Shown: positions 12,301-24,848 of the stretch, in pieces
Layout: the number at the start of each line of letters is the position of its first letter
Numbering within the stretch: the first letter of the stretch is position 1
NCBI RefSeq assembly: GCF_040958095.1
Contig: NC_091165.1
Coordinates: 28,869,378-28,933,377, forward strand
Direction of reading: 5' to 3'
Length of the DNA: 64,000 bases
Source: Procambarus clarkii
Taxonomy: Eukaryota > Arthropoda > Malacostraca > Decapoda > Cambaridae
Made by a program: the position numbers and the translations under genes
The notes under the pieces: model-generated
Seen by the model: only the letters and a program-made list of their open reading frames with translations
Database searches by the model: none
What the model was told of the DNA's origin: nothing

Positions 12301-15300
12301 TGTACTCCCAGATCATGGTAGTGGAGGAGGAGGAGTCCAGGAGAGCCCGCAGGGTCTGGAAGGGCTGAGGGATGTACCTCACGGCCAACAGAGACATGAG
12401 ATTACCGGAGTAACTCTGCATCAACACCAGCATCATTAGCATCCAGCTGGCCAGCACCAGCCGCTCCCACCACCGCCCCGCCGGCACTGCCGTGTCTGTC
12501 AAAGGGGTTTTCACATGACTAAAAAATACATTTCGTCAGTACAATGAATGAAATTCACTATCACACGATAACTAATCTAATCCAGCGGTCGCCAACCTTT
12601 CGGACCTCAAGTCGATTTGAGAATGGTCCAGGACGGACCGAAACGTCGTCGTCCCTTGAACTTCTAGTGTGTGGTCTGGTCAACATTCTTCAGCCACGTT
12701 ATTGTGACTCATCGCCTGCTTTCGGACCTCACAGACAGTTATTAATCTCGAGGTTTAATTAACGCCTCCACAAAACATTACAGATCATCCAGCAAGTGTA
12801 ATTTAGTTCTAAACATAATTCAGAACTAAAGTTCACTGTTACACGGGATACACCTTTGCGTATAAACACCTTGGTCCATAATTTTGGTTTTTGACGCAAG
12901 TTTAAGCTTGCAGGAACAAAAAAATATATAACCCTCGGATGCTAACCCATTTCTGATGCATGATACCAAACTTACTTTTCTGTATCGTCATGCGAAAATA
13001 GATGGATAGCATTGGGGATCCGACGGAGAAGAACGATGCGAGCAGCAGGAGAGCGACCAGCACCACCAGGAGGGACCCCAACAGGGCTGCCCACACTTCA
13101 GGAGACAGGGGCAGCAGGAACCCCCACGGGTCCACCTCGGGCCGGCCCTGACCTCCAAGTATCCTAAGGGAGTCACTGACGACTGGTGCCGTGTAGTCTA
13201 CTATCTCGGCTCGTTCTGCCGTGATGCCAAATGGACCGAGTCCCAGGTCCACTTCCTAAAGCCACCAAAAATTACAATTATCATGTCGTATCCCAATGAA
13301 TAATGCACACATGGAGAAGTAATGCAATAGTGACCAAAGAGGAGAGCTTTATCTCATTGCTTGATCACCAATCTAAAAGATTATGCAGGCTACCAATGTT
13401 GTTCATATTGATATATTTCCCCTATTGTTTCAACATACATTGTAACAATGGGAATGACAACTGCCAATTTCTGACACCAATAGCGAGAACACAGTTTTTT
13501 TTGTGTGTTTTACACAAAATATTTCTGCTCTGAAAAAGAAAAATTATATATTCTTAAGGTTTTATTTGCTATCATGAGCCATTGTTAAAATAATTAAGAT
13601 CCAGAAGAGCTAAGTCTTATGGGCAGTATCAAGGAAATTTGCTTAGCTTTGCTGAACTGGTTTTAATGATACTATGGAATAAATGTGTGGATGTGAAATA
13701 CAGTGACGAATATAACCTCACGTTGAGGCATAAATATGCTCGATGTTTTTAACATAACTCACCTTCCTGCCCACCATGCCCAGTTACACACTCACCTTCC
13801 TGCCCACCATGCCCAGTTACCCTACTCACCTTCCTGCCCACCATACCCAGCTACACACTCACCTTCCTACTCACCATACCCAGCTACACACACTCACCTT
13901 CCTACCCACCATACCCAGCTACACACACTCACCTTCCTACCCAGCTACACACACTCACCTTCCTACTCACCATACCCAGCTACACACACTCACCTTCCTA
14001 CTCACCATACCCAGCTACCACACTCACCTTCCTACCCAGCTACACACACTCACCTTCCTACTCACCATACCCAGCTACACACACTCACCTTCCTACTCAC
14101 CATACCCAGCTACACACACTCACCTTCCTACTCACCATACCCAGCTACCACACTCACCTTCCTACCCACCATACCCAGCTACACACACTCACCTTCCTGC
14201 CCACCATACCCAGCTACCACACTCACCTTCCTGCCCACCATACCCAGCTACACACACTCACCTTCCTGCCCACCATACCCAGCTACCACACTCACCTTCC
14301 TACCCACCATACCCAGCTACACACACTCACCTTCCTACCCACCATACCCAGCTACACACACTCACCTTCCTGCCCACCATACCCAGCTACCCCACTCACC
14401 TTCCTGCCCACCATACCCGTCATGCCCGTCGCCGTGCCATTGGCCAGCTTGGTTCCAAACGACCCGTCAGGCGGCCGCACGATGGTAAAACTGTCAGGAA
14501 ATGTCTCAAGAAGAATTATGTTTCGTGACGAGTAGAAATAGTGTATTTTCTTATATTTCGAGCACCAATGTTTTACCTGGCATTACTGAAGCACAATTAA
14601 CTGTTGCAAGGTAAATATGCAATTACTGTGCCAACTGAATAACCACTGTAACATGTCCTTGTGAATAATGCAGAATTATTATACACAGAAATCACAATAG
14701 CGTGATGAATCAAATGATTCGAGGAATCGAATCCTCGTCACGGCCCTTGTGGATTTGTTCATTTCATGCAGGATTTTAATATTACTATTATTGACTCAAG
14801 AGTTTCATATCTTTGTCACACTTCCGTATCTTCAACACTGAGAAGTAGATTTGAATTTTAAAATGTTTGAATCAATTTATCCAACGAGTGAGAACACATG
14901 GTCAGATGCATTTCTTTACAATACTTGGAAGCATTAGTAATACAGACTGCCAAATGGTAATAATTATGTCATAAATTACCCCAAACACTAACAAAACTCA
15001 AGATGTTAGCATGAGACTAAATGCTAGCAAAATGTTTAACATGTTAAACTCGGTATGGCAACGAGTTAAAGACACCGCCATCATTGCATAATATAGACTA
15101 TAATATCAACTCTAATGAAAATAAATGGGCTATTTTTGGGGGGCTAATGTAATCCTTCCTAATTATGATTTGTATCATATATCAATATCTTTCAAATTTG
15201 AGAGTGCGAATTGGCTGGATAAAAACCTGGATTATGGTGATATATTTTACCTGAAGTTAAGAGAGCGACCAAGCAGCTGCAGGAGCTGAACCATGGCGCC

Positions 15301-18300
15301 GGAGAACTTGTACCTGTGGCCTAGACCCGTCTCCCTCACCTCCACGTGTGGAGGAAACTCTTCCGTCGTCAGCGACAGCGTTGGTCTCTCCGTGAACCTG
15401 GCGCGACACACCGCGTGAATGTTTATCTATCTACCCTGATGCAGATCCAAATCAAAAGACCACAGAGGGGAAGGCCCGGCAGTACCTCTCGTCCAAGGCT
15501 TTCACCCCGGTCCTTATACAGTGTGAAGTCTACAAGACGAGCATCAAAGAAAGTGCTCATCACGTCACAAACTTGGAATACGGTTATGCTAATGTGATTT
15601 AAAGGTAAAATCACCAAGCAGGATAGAAAGATGCTGGGACAATGTTGATTAGATGCGTACTTTGAGTAGGATGTAAAGTGAGTAGAATCCTGTGGCTTGC
15701 GATAGGGCTCGTGGAATGGTTATGTGATAAGGTCGGCAGTTGAGTGCCTCAGAGGGGTGCCGAGGGAAGGGGTGGATGTTGTCAAATGTTATGTATAATG
15801 TAAATTGTCATCCACACTTCCCCTGGAAAAATTCCCGTGTGAGAGTTTCGGCCTCACACGCGTGGGGTCCATGGTTCGAGTCTCCTAGAGCCCAGGTGAA
15901 TGGAATTAGGTGTAGTTTTTTTTTTTTTTTTAGATTCAGCTACTGGGAACAAAAGGTTCCATGCAGCACGGGTTATGGTGAGCCCGTAGTGGACTTACCT
16001 GGCACAGGAGCGGGGTTGTAACTTTGAGCACTGTAGGTATAATAACGGAGCTCAGGTTAAGGGCCGTTATCGATTTTTAAACTAAAAAAATACAGAATAA
16101 AATGCCAATTAAGCCAAGGAAGCCAAAGAAGACGCACACATTTTGATACTGCAAGGATGATTTTTTGGTTATCTATATTCAGGGGGGAGGGGGGGGGAGT
16201 GAAGGAATTGGCATCTCTTGTTAGGTATTGACCTGATTTCCCCATGTTAAAGAAAGTTCTACTGAAATTTAGGTCAAATAACCTTTCGGGAAAATCAAGA
16301 GATCTGACTTTTCAACAGAGATCTCAAGCGATACCGTTATTAGCTAAGCTCACTATTACAAGATTGCAGTCGATAATTTATTGTTCGCCTTCACAATAAG
16401 TAATTATAGTAGTATAATGAAACATGCACATAAAATAAGTCACAGTGACGTCAATGAAACAAATAACTTAATCCAAATATGTGTACTGAAAGTGACGAGA
16501 CGATTTTGCGTGTTAAGAACACACACACACACACACACCTTCACTACCGCCCTCAACCCACAGCTGCTAACAATGTTTGCGAGGCTGAGACCCACAAGTG
16601 TGCTACGATTAGCCAATAGGTTTCAGTTCAAGTGAACACTTTTTTCCCCAGGACAGTGTTGAAATAAGTAGTCACGAATACTACCAAGTCCACCACAACA
16701 ACGATAATCCCCGGACTCGAACTATAATTTATTGAAATGTATCGTTCTGGTCATACATATGGCCATTTCCGACACGAAACAAACACGCAGCATCAGAGGG
16801 AAGACTCGCCTGTAGAACTTCTCGGGGAAGAGCTGGAGGCTGGTGGTGAGGGAGAGGCCTCTGTGGGGCGTCCACTTGGCGACCTGCAACACTGTACTGC
16901 TGTACGGAACGTGCACCCACACGCTGCACCTGCACATGCAACAATCACCAACACAATCATTAAGTCGACCCGTGTTTCAACACACTCGACAGCAAGGCAA
17001 ATAAACACCACATTAATAAACAATTTATCCAATATCAATCGTCATTTTGTCATTAGGACTAACAAATCTGATTATTTTGTGGTGGTCGTATATGCTAACT
17101 AGTCCAAGTGGCACTTCTCAACCACGCTCAGTATATCCAGAGGTAATAAAGCTGTCCTGTCCAGGAACAATTAAACACGTGCAAATTTTGTGGTAGGAAG
17201 TGCCTGTACATATAACATGGAGGCTGGAGAAGTAATCATTTTTTTTGAGTGAATGTCCTTGCACGCATTTTGTGATACTCTACCAGATCACAGCGAGCTC
17301 AAAGGACCTATGGAATATATGTACTCACGTCGCCACCAGTGTATTGAGGTACTGGTTGCAGAAAGGTGTAACGATCTGGAGGCGGTGGCCAGGTAAGCAC
17401 CATGGCTGTTGTTCATTACCTGGAGGAGGCGTCCAGGATGAGCAACATGGTGGCTGGTCATTACCTGGAGGAGGCGTCCAGGATGAGCAACATGGCGTTC
17501 ATCATGGAGAAGGAAGTGTGGAGGTGACGGAGGTCAGAGAGAGGTCGGCGGGTGATGGCGAGCAACCTGTTGGCCCACAGCAGAAGGTGGCCCTTGATGG
17601 CCCACTCGGCTGAGGCGGCCAGGAAGGTCGGGTCGTCGCTCACCACCACCACCATCACCAACCACGACACCTGTCGCACCTGTCGAGAGGTCAGCCACAG
17701 GTTATATCGTCTGTCTGACAGCTGGTGTGGCTGTTGAGAAGACAAGAATGGAGGAAACTGACAGGAGGCCTACTGGTCCACTGAGACAATTACCATCGTT
17801 ATAGCTAATTCATATATTTGTCTACACCAGGGGGTTCGAAAACTGTATTCCCGTCTATTATGTTATCTGGCTACGTGTTAGTAATTCAACAAACCTATTA
17901 CAAAACTAGTTTTTTTAATCGAAAGATTTACAGTTTGTATCTATTAATTCGTGTTGTATCGATATCCCTTACAGTATAATTAATATTCGAGAGGTTTTCT
18001 TAAGCTGGATTATTTTTTTTACTTACCCAGACCATTACTAGTCTGGGGGTAGTTTACCTTGCGAGCTTGGGTGACGGCCCAGTACAGCTGCGCCTCCGTC
18101 AGATTGGTTAGGTTGCTGCTCTCTACTGCCACCTCAAACACCGTCATTCCCCAGGGCACGTCCAGCCGCCCTCCCAGCTCCTGAAGAGAAAATAATAAAC
18201 AGTGAAGCCTGTTTACGGCGGGAGTTGGCGATTTATGGTCACATGTTCAATACAATATGCCCGTGCTACCTCTTGGGTGGCTTAATCGTCATCAATCAAT

Positions 18301-19533
18301 CACAGGTGGAGCAGTAGTGTGGACGCACGGTGAAGACAGTGGAGGGGGAGGTGCTGCCATCTGTGAGGAGGATGACGGAGGAGCGCGGCCGCCACACTCT
18401 GGTCGCCACAGCCGCCACGCACCGCCCCGCCGCCCTCAGCGTCTCCTCTCCAACTGCTCGGCATGAAAAGATGGCTTTAAATAGTGCGACGAACAAGTTG
18501 GTGGCAGGGTTAAAGGAATTGACCAGAAAGAGCCAAACCAGTATAGCAAGAACCTAGTACAAGGGTCACTTGTAACATCGGGTGATCGAACAAAGACATG
18601 CAAGAAGCAAAACCAACGTTGCATCGACTAATCCAATTTTATGGAAACTATTTCTAATCAAATTTGCACGTAAACTAAGTCAAAAACAATTTGTATCGAT
18701 GTAGACGAAAGTTAGACTGCTATAAACATACGCAGCTGTTTGCTAATTTGTTGTGTGCATCTGATCTTATTTATAAAATGTTAGCCAGGTGACTGGCGCA
18801 GTCTTCCAAATTTACCAATTAAATAACTGACGGGATGGCGATTCTGTGAACGCACTGGCACACCCCCCCCTCTCCCTGGTAGATCTATGGAAAAAGACGT
18901 TAGTGTAACAAAGAATCTACATTGAAAACGTAGATCAAGACGTTACGGTAGCAAGCTTTGTCCGATGGTAGACGAGAAGGCAGATATATATTCTCTAGCC
19001 ATGAGGTATGTTCAGAGAGGAAAACGGGGCCAGAACGGGGCTCTGTGCTAGAAAAGGTTTACCCCTCTACTTCCTTTGGTAGAAAGGTGAAGTTCTTTGG
19101 CATAGTCACCTTGTTGCAATGGCTGCAAAGCGGCCTAAAGGCCTTAATGCAAGGCGATGTTTGAAGGAATAAATTAAACGTACTCGTCTTTCAGGTGGTG
19201 CTCTGATATAGAGCACCACGAACAGAACAGCACCTTTCTGTTCCTCGAGGCAACCCAATACACCAGTTTAGGCGTGTACGTATTTTGCCAAAATACGATG
19301 AGCTACTGCACTATCTGGTGCATGTACAAGCCACCAACTGGCCTACCGTGGCGACCTCTGATTATTGTTTGAATGCGTCTTACTACCAAGTAACTCCTGA
19401 GCTCAATATAACGACAATCTAGCACATCAACATAATGAAAATAGATTAACTTACCACGAAGATGAGGCAATCGGGCGACGGTGAGGCAAACTGTTGCAGT
19501 GAGGAACAGTAGCAGTGACGTTGCCATCGTCAT
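9319..19533 (-). CDS. Ionotropic receptor gene B, complete, 13 exons, 673 aa
   Basis: Likely chemosensory IR channel. Exons in transcript order: 19533-19455 (signal peptide MTMATSLLLFLTATVCLTVA), 18456-18329, 18180-18058, 17679-17465, 16929-16810, 15397-15251, 14490-14400, 13255-12976, 12495-12275, 11593-11413, 11070-10971, 10395-10266, 9525-9319. All phases fit, with a TGA stop. S1 has GPFGITAERAEIVDYT with the ligand Arg near residue 316; M1 about 355-377; M3 with SYSGNL about 406-432; S2 has LATEYST and the paired cysteines CDFY and NSTVC. The last exon codes for the final helix and then an in-frame copy of 28 residues (613-640 repeated as 641-668). Odd points: a GC donor after exon 5; donors of exons 4, 7 and 11 embedded in tandem repeats. 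Closest relative is C. No transcript evidence; the exon 4 acceptor could be 9 bases further in. Confidence 0.9.
9357..9524 (-). repeat. 84-bp in-frame tandem duplication inside the last exon of gene B
   Basis: Two copies of a 28-codon unit (start VGDVVGLMVLGLELVA, end QRASSP) lie head to tail in the terminal exon. They differ at only a few bases. The first copy forms most of the last membrane helix together with GMFVFCV; the second repeats its hydrophobic core. Confidence 0.95.
9597..9617. repeat. (CA)n microsatellite
   Basis: Perfect CA dinucleotide run in the last intron of gene B. Confidence 0.95.
10410..10590 (+). repeat. tRNA-headed SINE copy in an intron of gene B
   Basis: It contains a B-box-like GCGTTCAATCCCCGA followed by a conserved body (GTTGGGCATCATTCC, TATATAGTCGTAATGGC). 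Other copies are 53225-53390 (+) and 63045-63245 (-). Confidence 0.7.
10861..10985 (-). repeat. 31-bp minisatellite carrying the exon 11 splice donor of gene B, 4 copies
   Basis: Read on the - strand, each unit ends an exon-like TATAAGCAGGAG followed by the donor GTACGTGCG or GTATGTGCG. The copy at 10970/10971 is the true exon-intron border; three further donor copies lie downstream in the intron. A 31-base shift breaks the frame, so only the first donor keeps it. Confidence 0.9.
12598..12740 (-). repeat. Fold-back element family, single arm
   Basis: Carries GAATGGTCCAGGACGGACCG, the ACGTCGTCGTCCC core, GTGTGTGGTCTGGTCAACA and the GCCACGTTATTGTGACTC end. It is one arm of the element that is complete as an inverted repeat at 41687-41852 and 44758-44933. 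It lies in an intron of gene B. Confidence 0.85.
13760..14420 (-). repeat. Minisatellite of about 20 units carrying the exon 7 donor of gene B
   Basis: Units of mostly 35-36 bp (some shorter) read on the - strand as GGGTATGGTGGGCAGGAAG, then GTGAGTG and GTGTAGCT. The last unit at 14400-14420 is the real 3' end of exon 7 (GMVGRK followed by donor GTGAGT). Every other unit repeats both the exon end and a consensus-quality donor inside the intron. Open frames on the + strand through the array are a consequence of the repeat and not genes. Confidence 0.95.
14700..14780. repeat. Possible SINE fragment
   Basis: A B-box-like GAATCGAATCCTCGTCACGG precedes GGATTTGTTCATTTCATGCA, a block I recognise from decapod SINEs. 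It lies in intron 6 of gene B. A related motif is at 20625-20665. Confidence 0.4.
15825..15920 (+). repeat. tRNA-derived SINE head with poly-T border
   Basis: CCATGGTTCGAGTCTCCTAG followed by AGCCCAGGTGAATGGAATTAGG and a T16 run. A second, diverged copy is at 47135-47215. It is followed directly by a - strand copy of the 733-832 family (15940-16022). Confidence 0.6.
15940..16022 (-). repeat. Interspersed repeat, same family as 733-832
   Basis: Reverse-complement match: GATTCAGCTACTGGGAACA, GGTTATGGTGAGCCCGTAG and CCTGGCACAGGAGCGGGG. Intron of gene B. Confidence 0.7.
17411..17500 (-). repeat. 45-bp tandem duplication of the exon 4 donor of gene B, 2 copies
   Basis: On the - strand the unit is ATGTTGCTCATCCTGGACG, CCTCCTCCAG and then GTAATGACCAGCCACC. 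The donor at 17464/17465 ends the exon and one copy follows in the intron. The same 45-bp unit is expanded in genes C (6 donors) and D (4 donors). Reading through gives a stop at once (AGG TAA), so only the first donor makes protein. Confidence 0.9.
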
Positions 19534-19728
19534 GATCACTGTTCTTCACATGCCGACTGTCAGGTTTCGTCGAGAAGAAAGCTTTAGGAGAAACAAAATT
19601 AAATTACACTTTTAAATATCTCTATTCCGTTCAACAGAGCGTGCAAATGAACGACATAAAACAAAGAGAATTAAAAGAGCCTTCTAAAGTTTGCGTACAG
19701 AACGAAGCTTATTAAAACGTTACGGCAG

Positions 19729-19860
19729 TTGACCAGACTACACACTAGAAGGTGAAGGGACGACGACGTTTCGGTCCGTCCTGGACCATTCTCAAGTCGA
19801 TTGCGGTCTGGTCAACATACTTTAGCCACGTTATTGTGACTCATTGCCTGCGTTACGGCA
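19729..19860 (+). repeat. Fold-back element family, single arm
   Basis: GTTGACCAGACTACACACTAG, the ACGACGACGTTTCGGTC core, TCCTGGACCATTCTCAAG and the GCCACGTTATTGTGACTC end, just upstream of the first exon of gene B. Confidence 0.85.
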
Positions 19861-20204
19861 GTTGCCATACCAAATAAGAACACAAAAGAGAAACTAGTTA
19901 GTACTGTGATACATAAACGATAACAATAGAATTAACACGAAATTGTAAGGTATGGTAATTATGAGAAGAAAGTACTAAGTATGACTATATAGTCCTTGGA
20001 CAGGGCATGATGACAAGGAGCTGGAACAGAACGCAGGGGATGAATTAACGGGTTAGAAGGCACATAGAATGATAACTGTACTCTATGCGGGTTCAGTACA
20101 CAAATAATTAGCCTATCCTCGAGATGACAATTCAGTTATCTCAAGGATAGGCTACGTAGAATACCTCCCTGTATACGAACATACGTTAAGGGCCTAGGAA
20201 TCTA

Positions 20205-20455
20205 GATTTGTACAGTGGCTTCGTTCTCTACTCGCAACAACCGAGGATCCCGGGTTTGATCCCCGGAAAGGGACAGAAATGGTTGTGCAAGTTTAATTTC
20301 ATCTGAAGCTCTGTTCACCTAACAGTAACTAGGTATCCGGGAGTTAGGCAACTGTTGTGGGGTTGTATGCTGGGGAGGGGTCAGTAGTTCGACTTTGGGG
20401 ACCTCAATACAAGCCTACAGTATATACACAGGCTTCCAGTCCCAGACAAAGCGAT
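20205..20455 (+). repeat. tRNA-derived SINE
   Basis: A tRNA-like head with GGATCCCGGGTTTGATCCCC (B box) is followed by a body with GCTCTGTTCACCTAACAGT, TCAGTAGTTCGACTTTGGGG and ACAGGCTTCCAGTCCCAGAC. This order is a SINE type I recognise from decapods. Confidence 0.65.
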
Positions 20456-21237
20456 TTGTTAATTAAAATATTTGTTCGATGTTCCAATAAAACCAAGACC
20501 AAAAAGGCTAAAATGTGTAAATTCAAAATGAACAGAAAATATTTAGAACACAGTGAATCTTTTAAGCACAGAATTTTAACTTTAATCTGAATTAGAACAT
20601 CTTTTGCAGCAATAGTGGTGGTGGTTGAGCAGGATCGAACCCTCGTCACTCCAGACGCGCGACTTAAATATCATGGACTGTGATTTTTTCCAGAACATTG
20701 GTTCCAGTCCCCCCCCCCTTTCATTCCCCTAACCATAGGTTATTTTCACAGACATCTCACACATTATATTGTGATTTCATTGTGTAGTTCGATTTAATAT
20801 GGTCCAGTTATCCGAAACACCCTAACCTAAGGTTAATCAGGGGTTGTAGTTAGTCATAGCAAGCCTAGTTAGGTTTGTATATCTACCCAACAATTAATTT
20901 CAAAGCCGCGCACTTCCCATGAACATTGTATTATTCTGTTCGATTTGTTGCATTCTAGAGAGAATTTCCAAGAAGAACTTAAAAAAAAAGATAACCATGT
21001 TCTCATAAAAACAGATACAACTAATCTTATAACTAAAATATTGTAATTATCTAAAAATGGGCTTTAGTGTACACGTCAAACCCAGAATAAAATAAAAGAT
21101 TAAATTTTTTTTTATTTCCTCATTATCTATGACAAGTTTAAGCATAACCATACCATTAACAACATAATATCAATAAGTTACTCTCGAGGTTCCGTATACT
21201 CTCCAATTAAAACCACGAAAGTAACAAACAACTCACT

Positions 21238-21332
21238 TAGCTGGTCAAGGTAAGTAAGTTTACAGGTGAACCAAGCGAGATGTTCACGACCCACCGCTGC
21301 CGTCCGTGGCCAAGACTCGACTGTTTATATAT
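21238..21332 (-). promoter_or_regulatory. Candidate promoter and 5' leader exon of gene B
   Basis: On the - strand ATATATAAA (21332-21324) lies 1.8 kb upstream of the signal-peptide exon of gene B. About 90 bases downstream there is a donor-like CTAAGTGAGTTG near 21238. Motif inference only. Confidence 0.3.
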
Positions 21333-22016
21333 TAGTCCTCCCTCCCGCTTCGACTCCCTCTATGTTAGGCTTTAGACCTATCAACCTCTGGGAGGGTTAT
21401 TTAGACCATACAAATGCTTACTGACTAACCAGTAAGTACACTGTAGTCCTGAACATAGCTCAGGGTTAATGTAACCTCTCAGTGTATATAGACTGAGATG
21501 TGGGGGGGGGGGGTATACCCTTACTGTATATATATTCGACTCCCTTTCCTATCGGCGGAAGAAAACGTAAGCCAGGAAAAAGGTAGTTAATGCTGCTGTT
21601 GCTCGTTTCCTTAACTGCTCTTGAGCAGTTATTTTAACCTCTAAGATAGGGTTGCCAAATCATAACATTCAGAATCTAGGACACCTCCACTAATAGTCGC
21701 CAAGACTCTTCGTGCCCTCTCTTAAATTTTGGTTTTAAACATAATTACCATTATAATGGAAAAACACAAGCACAGTACAGAATTATTTCGAAAAAAAATA
21801 CAATAAGATTACCTTTACATAAGGGTGATCATCTTGAATTGCTATAGTTACAATCTTCTTCCCCCCCCACTGTCTGTGTCTTTATGTGCCCATTGCATAT
21901 TTTTCTGTAGATCTGATTTGGTTTTCAATGTCTTATTGGACTTTAAAAAAGCTAAGAAAGAACTAACTAAATAATGTGTGTAAATCACGAAAATTAACGT
22001 GATGAAAAATGTGACA

Positions 22017-22192
22017 GTGTCAGACCACGGAGGAAGATTTGAAACAGGAATTTCCTTAAGTACTTTCGTATATTAAAACATTTTCAGAAGGAATGAAGAT
22101 GTTTTTTCAAGGCAAAATTCCTTCTGAAGATGTATTAATATACGAAAGTATTAAGGAAAGTCTTTTTCAGTTCTTCCTCCGTGGTCTGACAC
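22017..22192. mobile_element. Palindromic MITE, 176 bp
   Basis: Terminal inverted repeats GTGTCAGACCACGGAGGAAG face each other; the arms continue with TTAAGTACTTTCGTATATTA. Non-coding, so probably a non-autonomous DNA transposon. Confidence 0.8.
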
Positions 22193-23260
22193 TAAATAAT
22201 ATATATAATTAGATAATTTTTTTTTAAGTGATGGAACCTGAAATTCTGGACTTTGAGAGAAGTTCTAAAATTCTTCCTGGGCATAAATTTTGACACGTGA
22301 ATCGAGAAATGTCCTGGATTCAAGCCAGAATTTACATTAGTTTGTCTACATATCTAAACACACTTTAAATTCTTAATAATAAGACTGTAATGTAAGCACT
22401 ATCTTATTCCAATAACAGTCTTGGCCAATATAATCGGTAACCTCGTAAGACCAAGTAATTTTCAAGTCAACTAACCAAGTCTTAAGGGTAAGTCTACTGT
22501 AAGCAGGTAAACTAAGAACCAAGTTAAAATTAGGAAATGAATTATGTAACATTGAATGTGATCGGTGTTTGACAGACCGCAGTGATGAGGGGATATTAAA
22601 ACACAAGTAAAATCATATAATCTATTGTAATAAACAATCGAATTACAAAACAAAATATTGGGGAAACTTCACTTCTTGCATAACAATCACAATCATGTCA
22701 GATGGCTAGTAATCTTCACAATTCTCAAGCAAATCCGTGAGAATTTCATACATGATGCTTACAATGCCGTCACTCCATTGTAGTTCTGAGGTGCTCACAT
22801 GAGTTCCATATATGAAAATCCTAATTTATTATTGCACCTTAGTTTAGATCATAAAATATAGTGCAGTGTTTCTCTATATCATGAAACAATAGGCCTACTG
22901 CAATATTTAGTTTCCCTCTCTTCCATTTCATTGTGGATATCTAGAGGGAGAGGAACTGAGCAAAGAACAATGTTCTCTCAAGAAAATTATTTTATTATTA
23001 CGGCACTTCTTAATCTAGTGTAATTATGTATATACTTTATATAGTATACAATTATGATGATTTCATGTAATCTTCTATTATGAATTTCCTAGATAAATAA
23101 TATATTGTAATTTTAGTTGTAAATTAAATAATTTACAAATCTAAACATGTTGCACTGAGAATGCTTATATTTATTTATGCTGGAATAAATTAGATAATTT
23201 TTGTTTAAAACATAAGAGACTCAGAACCATGTTATGAGTCATTTTTTACACAATTTAAAA

Positions 23261-23600
23261 ATTTTGGTTCCTGGGTAGTAAGTGTTATTTTCTGATTGTC
23301 TATACCTCCCAAAGTATAGAAATGGTGGTTATTCTCCTCGAACTTTGCTTTTACCTTTATATTTGACAGCTTAAGAAGGACGTCTTTAAGGGTTATTTGA
23401 AGGCTGCCGACTCCTTATCTTGAGCTGTGACACGTTATTTCATAAATCAGCAGCCTTCAGGTACTTTCAAAACGTCTTTCCTACGCTGAGGTAAAAGTAC
23501 AAAGTTTGTACTTTTTTTTGTTTGAGGGAAATAATAGCCATTTCCATACTTTGGAGGCTTAAACAATCAGAATATAACACCTACGTCTCAGGAACAAAAT
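23261..23600. mobile_element. Palindromic MITE, about 340 bp
   Basis: The ends ATTTTGGTTCCTGGG and its imperfect reverse complement continue inward for over 50 bases (TTCTGATTGT..., CAAAGTAT). The inner part also pairs (AGGCTGC..., AAAGTACAAA). Confidence 0.75.
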
Positions 23601-23669
23601 CAATTTTCATAAAGTGATAATTATCGGTGTTTTTTGAAGATTGATAATTATCGGTGTTTTATCCAACAA

Positions 23670-23711
23670 ATGACATTCGTGTGACGGTCGTCACGCGAAT
23701 GTCATTTGTTA
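23670..23711. repeat. Perfect short hairpin
   Basis: AACAAATGACATTCGTGTGACG is followed after two bases by its near-perfect reverse complement. It lies just after a direct repeat of GATAATTATCGGTGTTTT. Confidence 0.8.
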
Positions 23712-24848
23712 TTGTGAATTAAAGCAATTTTCCCACAATATATGTCAAGTTAATTGACCAATAGTTCGATGCAATTAATCTATCTCCCTTGTTAAAAACC
23801 AGCTCTACGTTTGAAGATAAAAACAGATCATTAGCTTGAATGATGCAAGAAATTTATACCATCGTCCAGAACCTACAGCCGAACCAATAATGATCCACAT
23901 TCCTCTTCATTCGGAATTTATCTAACTTATGAATTGAATTTGCACTGAAGCTGTGTAAACTGACACTGACTCATGGGGTCAACAGCGTCACTCTTGTCTC
24001 GTAACATCACGCTCTTGGTACTTTGTTTCTTGCTTTGTATGTTCTAGTGCTGTTAGTTTGCTAGATTGCTTGGTACGTTTGCCGGTCTTCATTCCTTTGA
24101 TCGCTTCCAACAGCTTTATCATACGTCGGGTTTGTTATAATAGAGTAGAACAAGATTATTTCTATCGTTTGTCGTGTTGCAGGTCTATTTCTGTTGGTTC
24201 GTCAAGCTGCAGGTCAATTTCTGGTGTTTTTTCAGTTTTTTCCTCTGTTGGCCTATTTCTGTTTGCGCAACTTAAAGTTTTGTGATTCCAAGTCAAAGTT
24301 AAATTACTTATTTGTCGTATGAGCAACACAATTTCCAGGTCAATCCAAGAGAGTTTAGGCGACATGACAGCTGCGAAAATATATACTCTGTCACCCGGCA
24401 CCTGTTTTACCGTTTCTGTTGTCACACTGCCGGAGTACTTGACGTAGCGTGTCACACTGTTGATCTGAGTGATGTTGAATGATTATAACGCTGATGAGCT
24501 GGTGTTGATTTTGTCGCTAGGCTTGTTTACATGCGCTTCTCTCCGTCAAAACTTTTGTCTGGCATGAGGTTACTTCCAATTTGACGGTACTAATGCTTCT
24601 GTGTTTGTTGCCACTTTTAGCCTGGATTCTATTGTAAAGCAATGCTGGGTTGGTAGAGGGATTTTCCTACTGTTTATCTGTGATCGTCTAATATTCAGTG
24701 CTTGTTTTGCTAGACCCTGAAACAAATTCTAAACTAACTTTCCCACTCATGTACTTGTCTGCGTGTGTCTGTACTTTGCTAACCTATTCTTTCGTGGGTA
24801 CTAATTTCACAGTCTTTGTATTGTGGTAAGTTGTTCATGCCAGTGTTG

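Larger units (their letters stand above)
19861..24848. other. Spacer between gene B and HTH1
   Basis: No coding frame that I would call a gene. It holds a SINE (20205-20455), two palindromic MITEs (22017-22192 and 23261-23600), a small perfect hairpin (23670-23711), a TATA-containing candidate promoter for gene B near 21324 and AT-rich unique sequence. Confidence 0.6.

Noticed and set aside
13736-14528. 250-residue open frames rich in THLP and TFLP on the + strand
   Set aside because: They are translations of the donor-carrying minisatellite of gene B in two frames at once; no start context, domain or non-repetitive extension.
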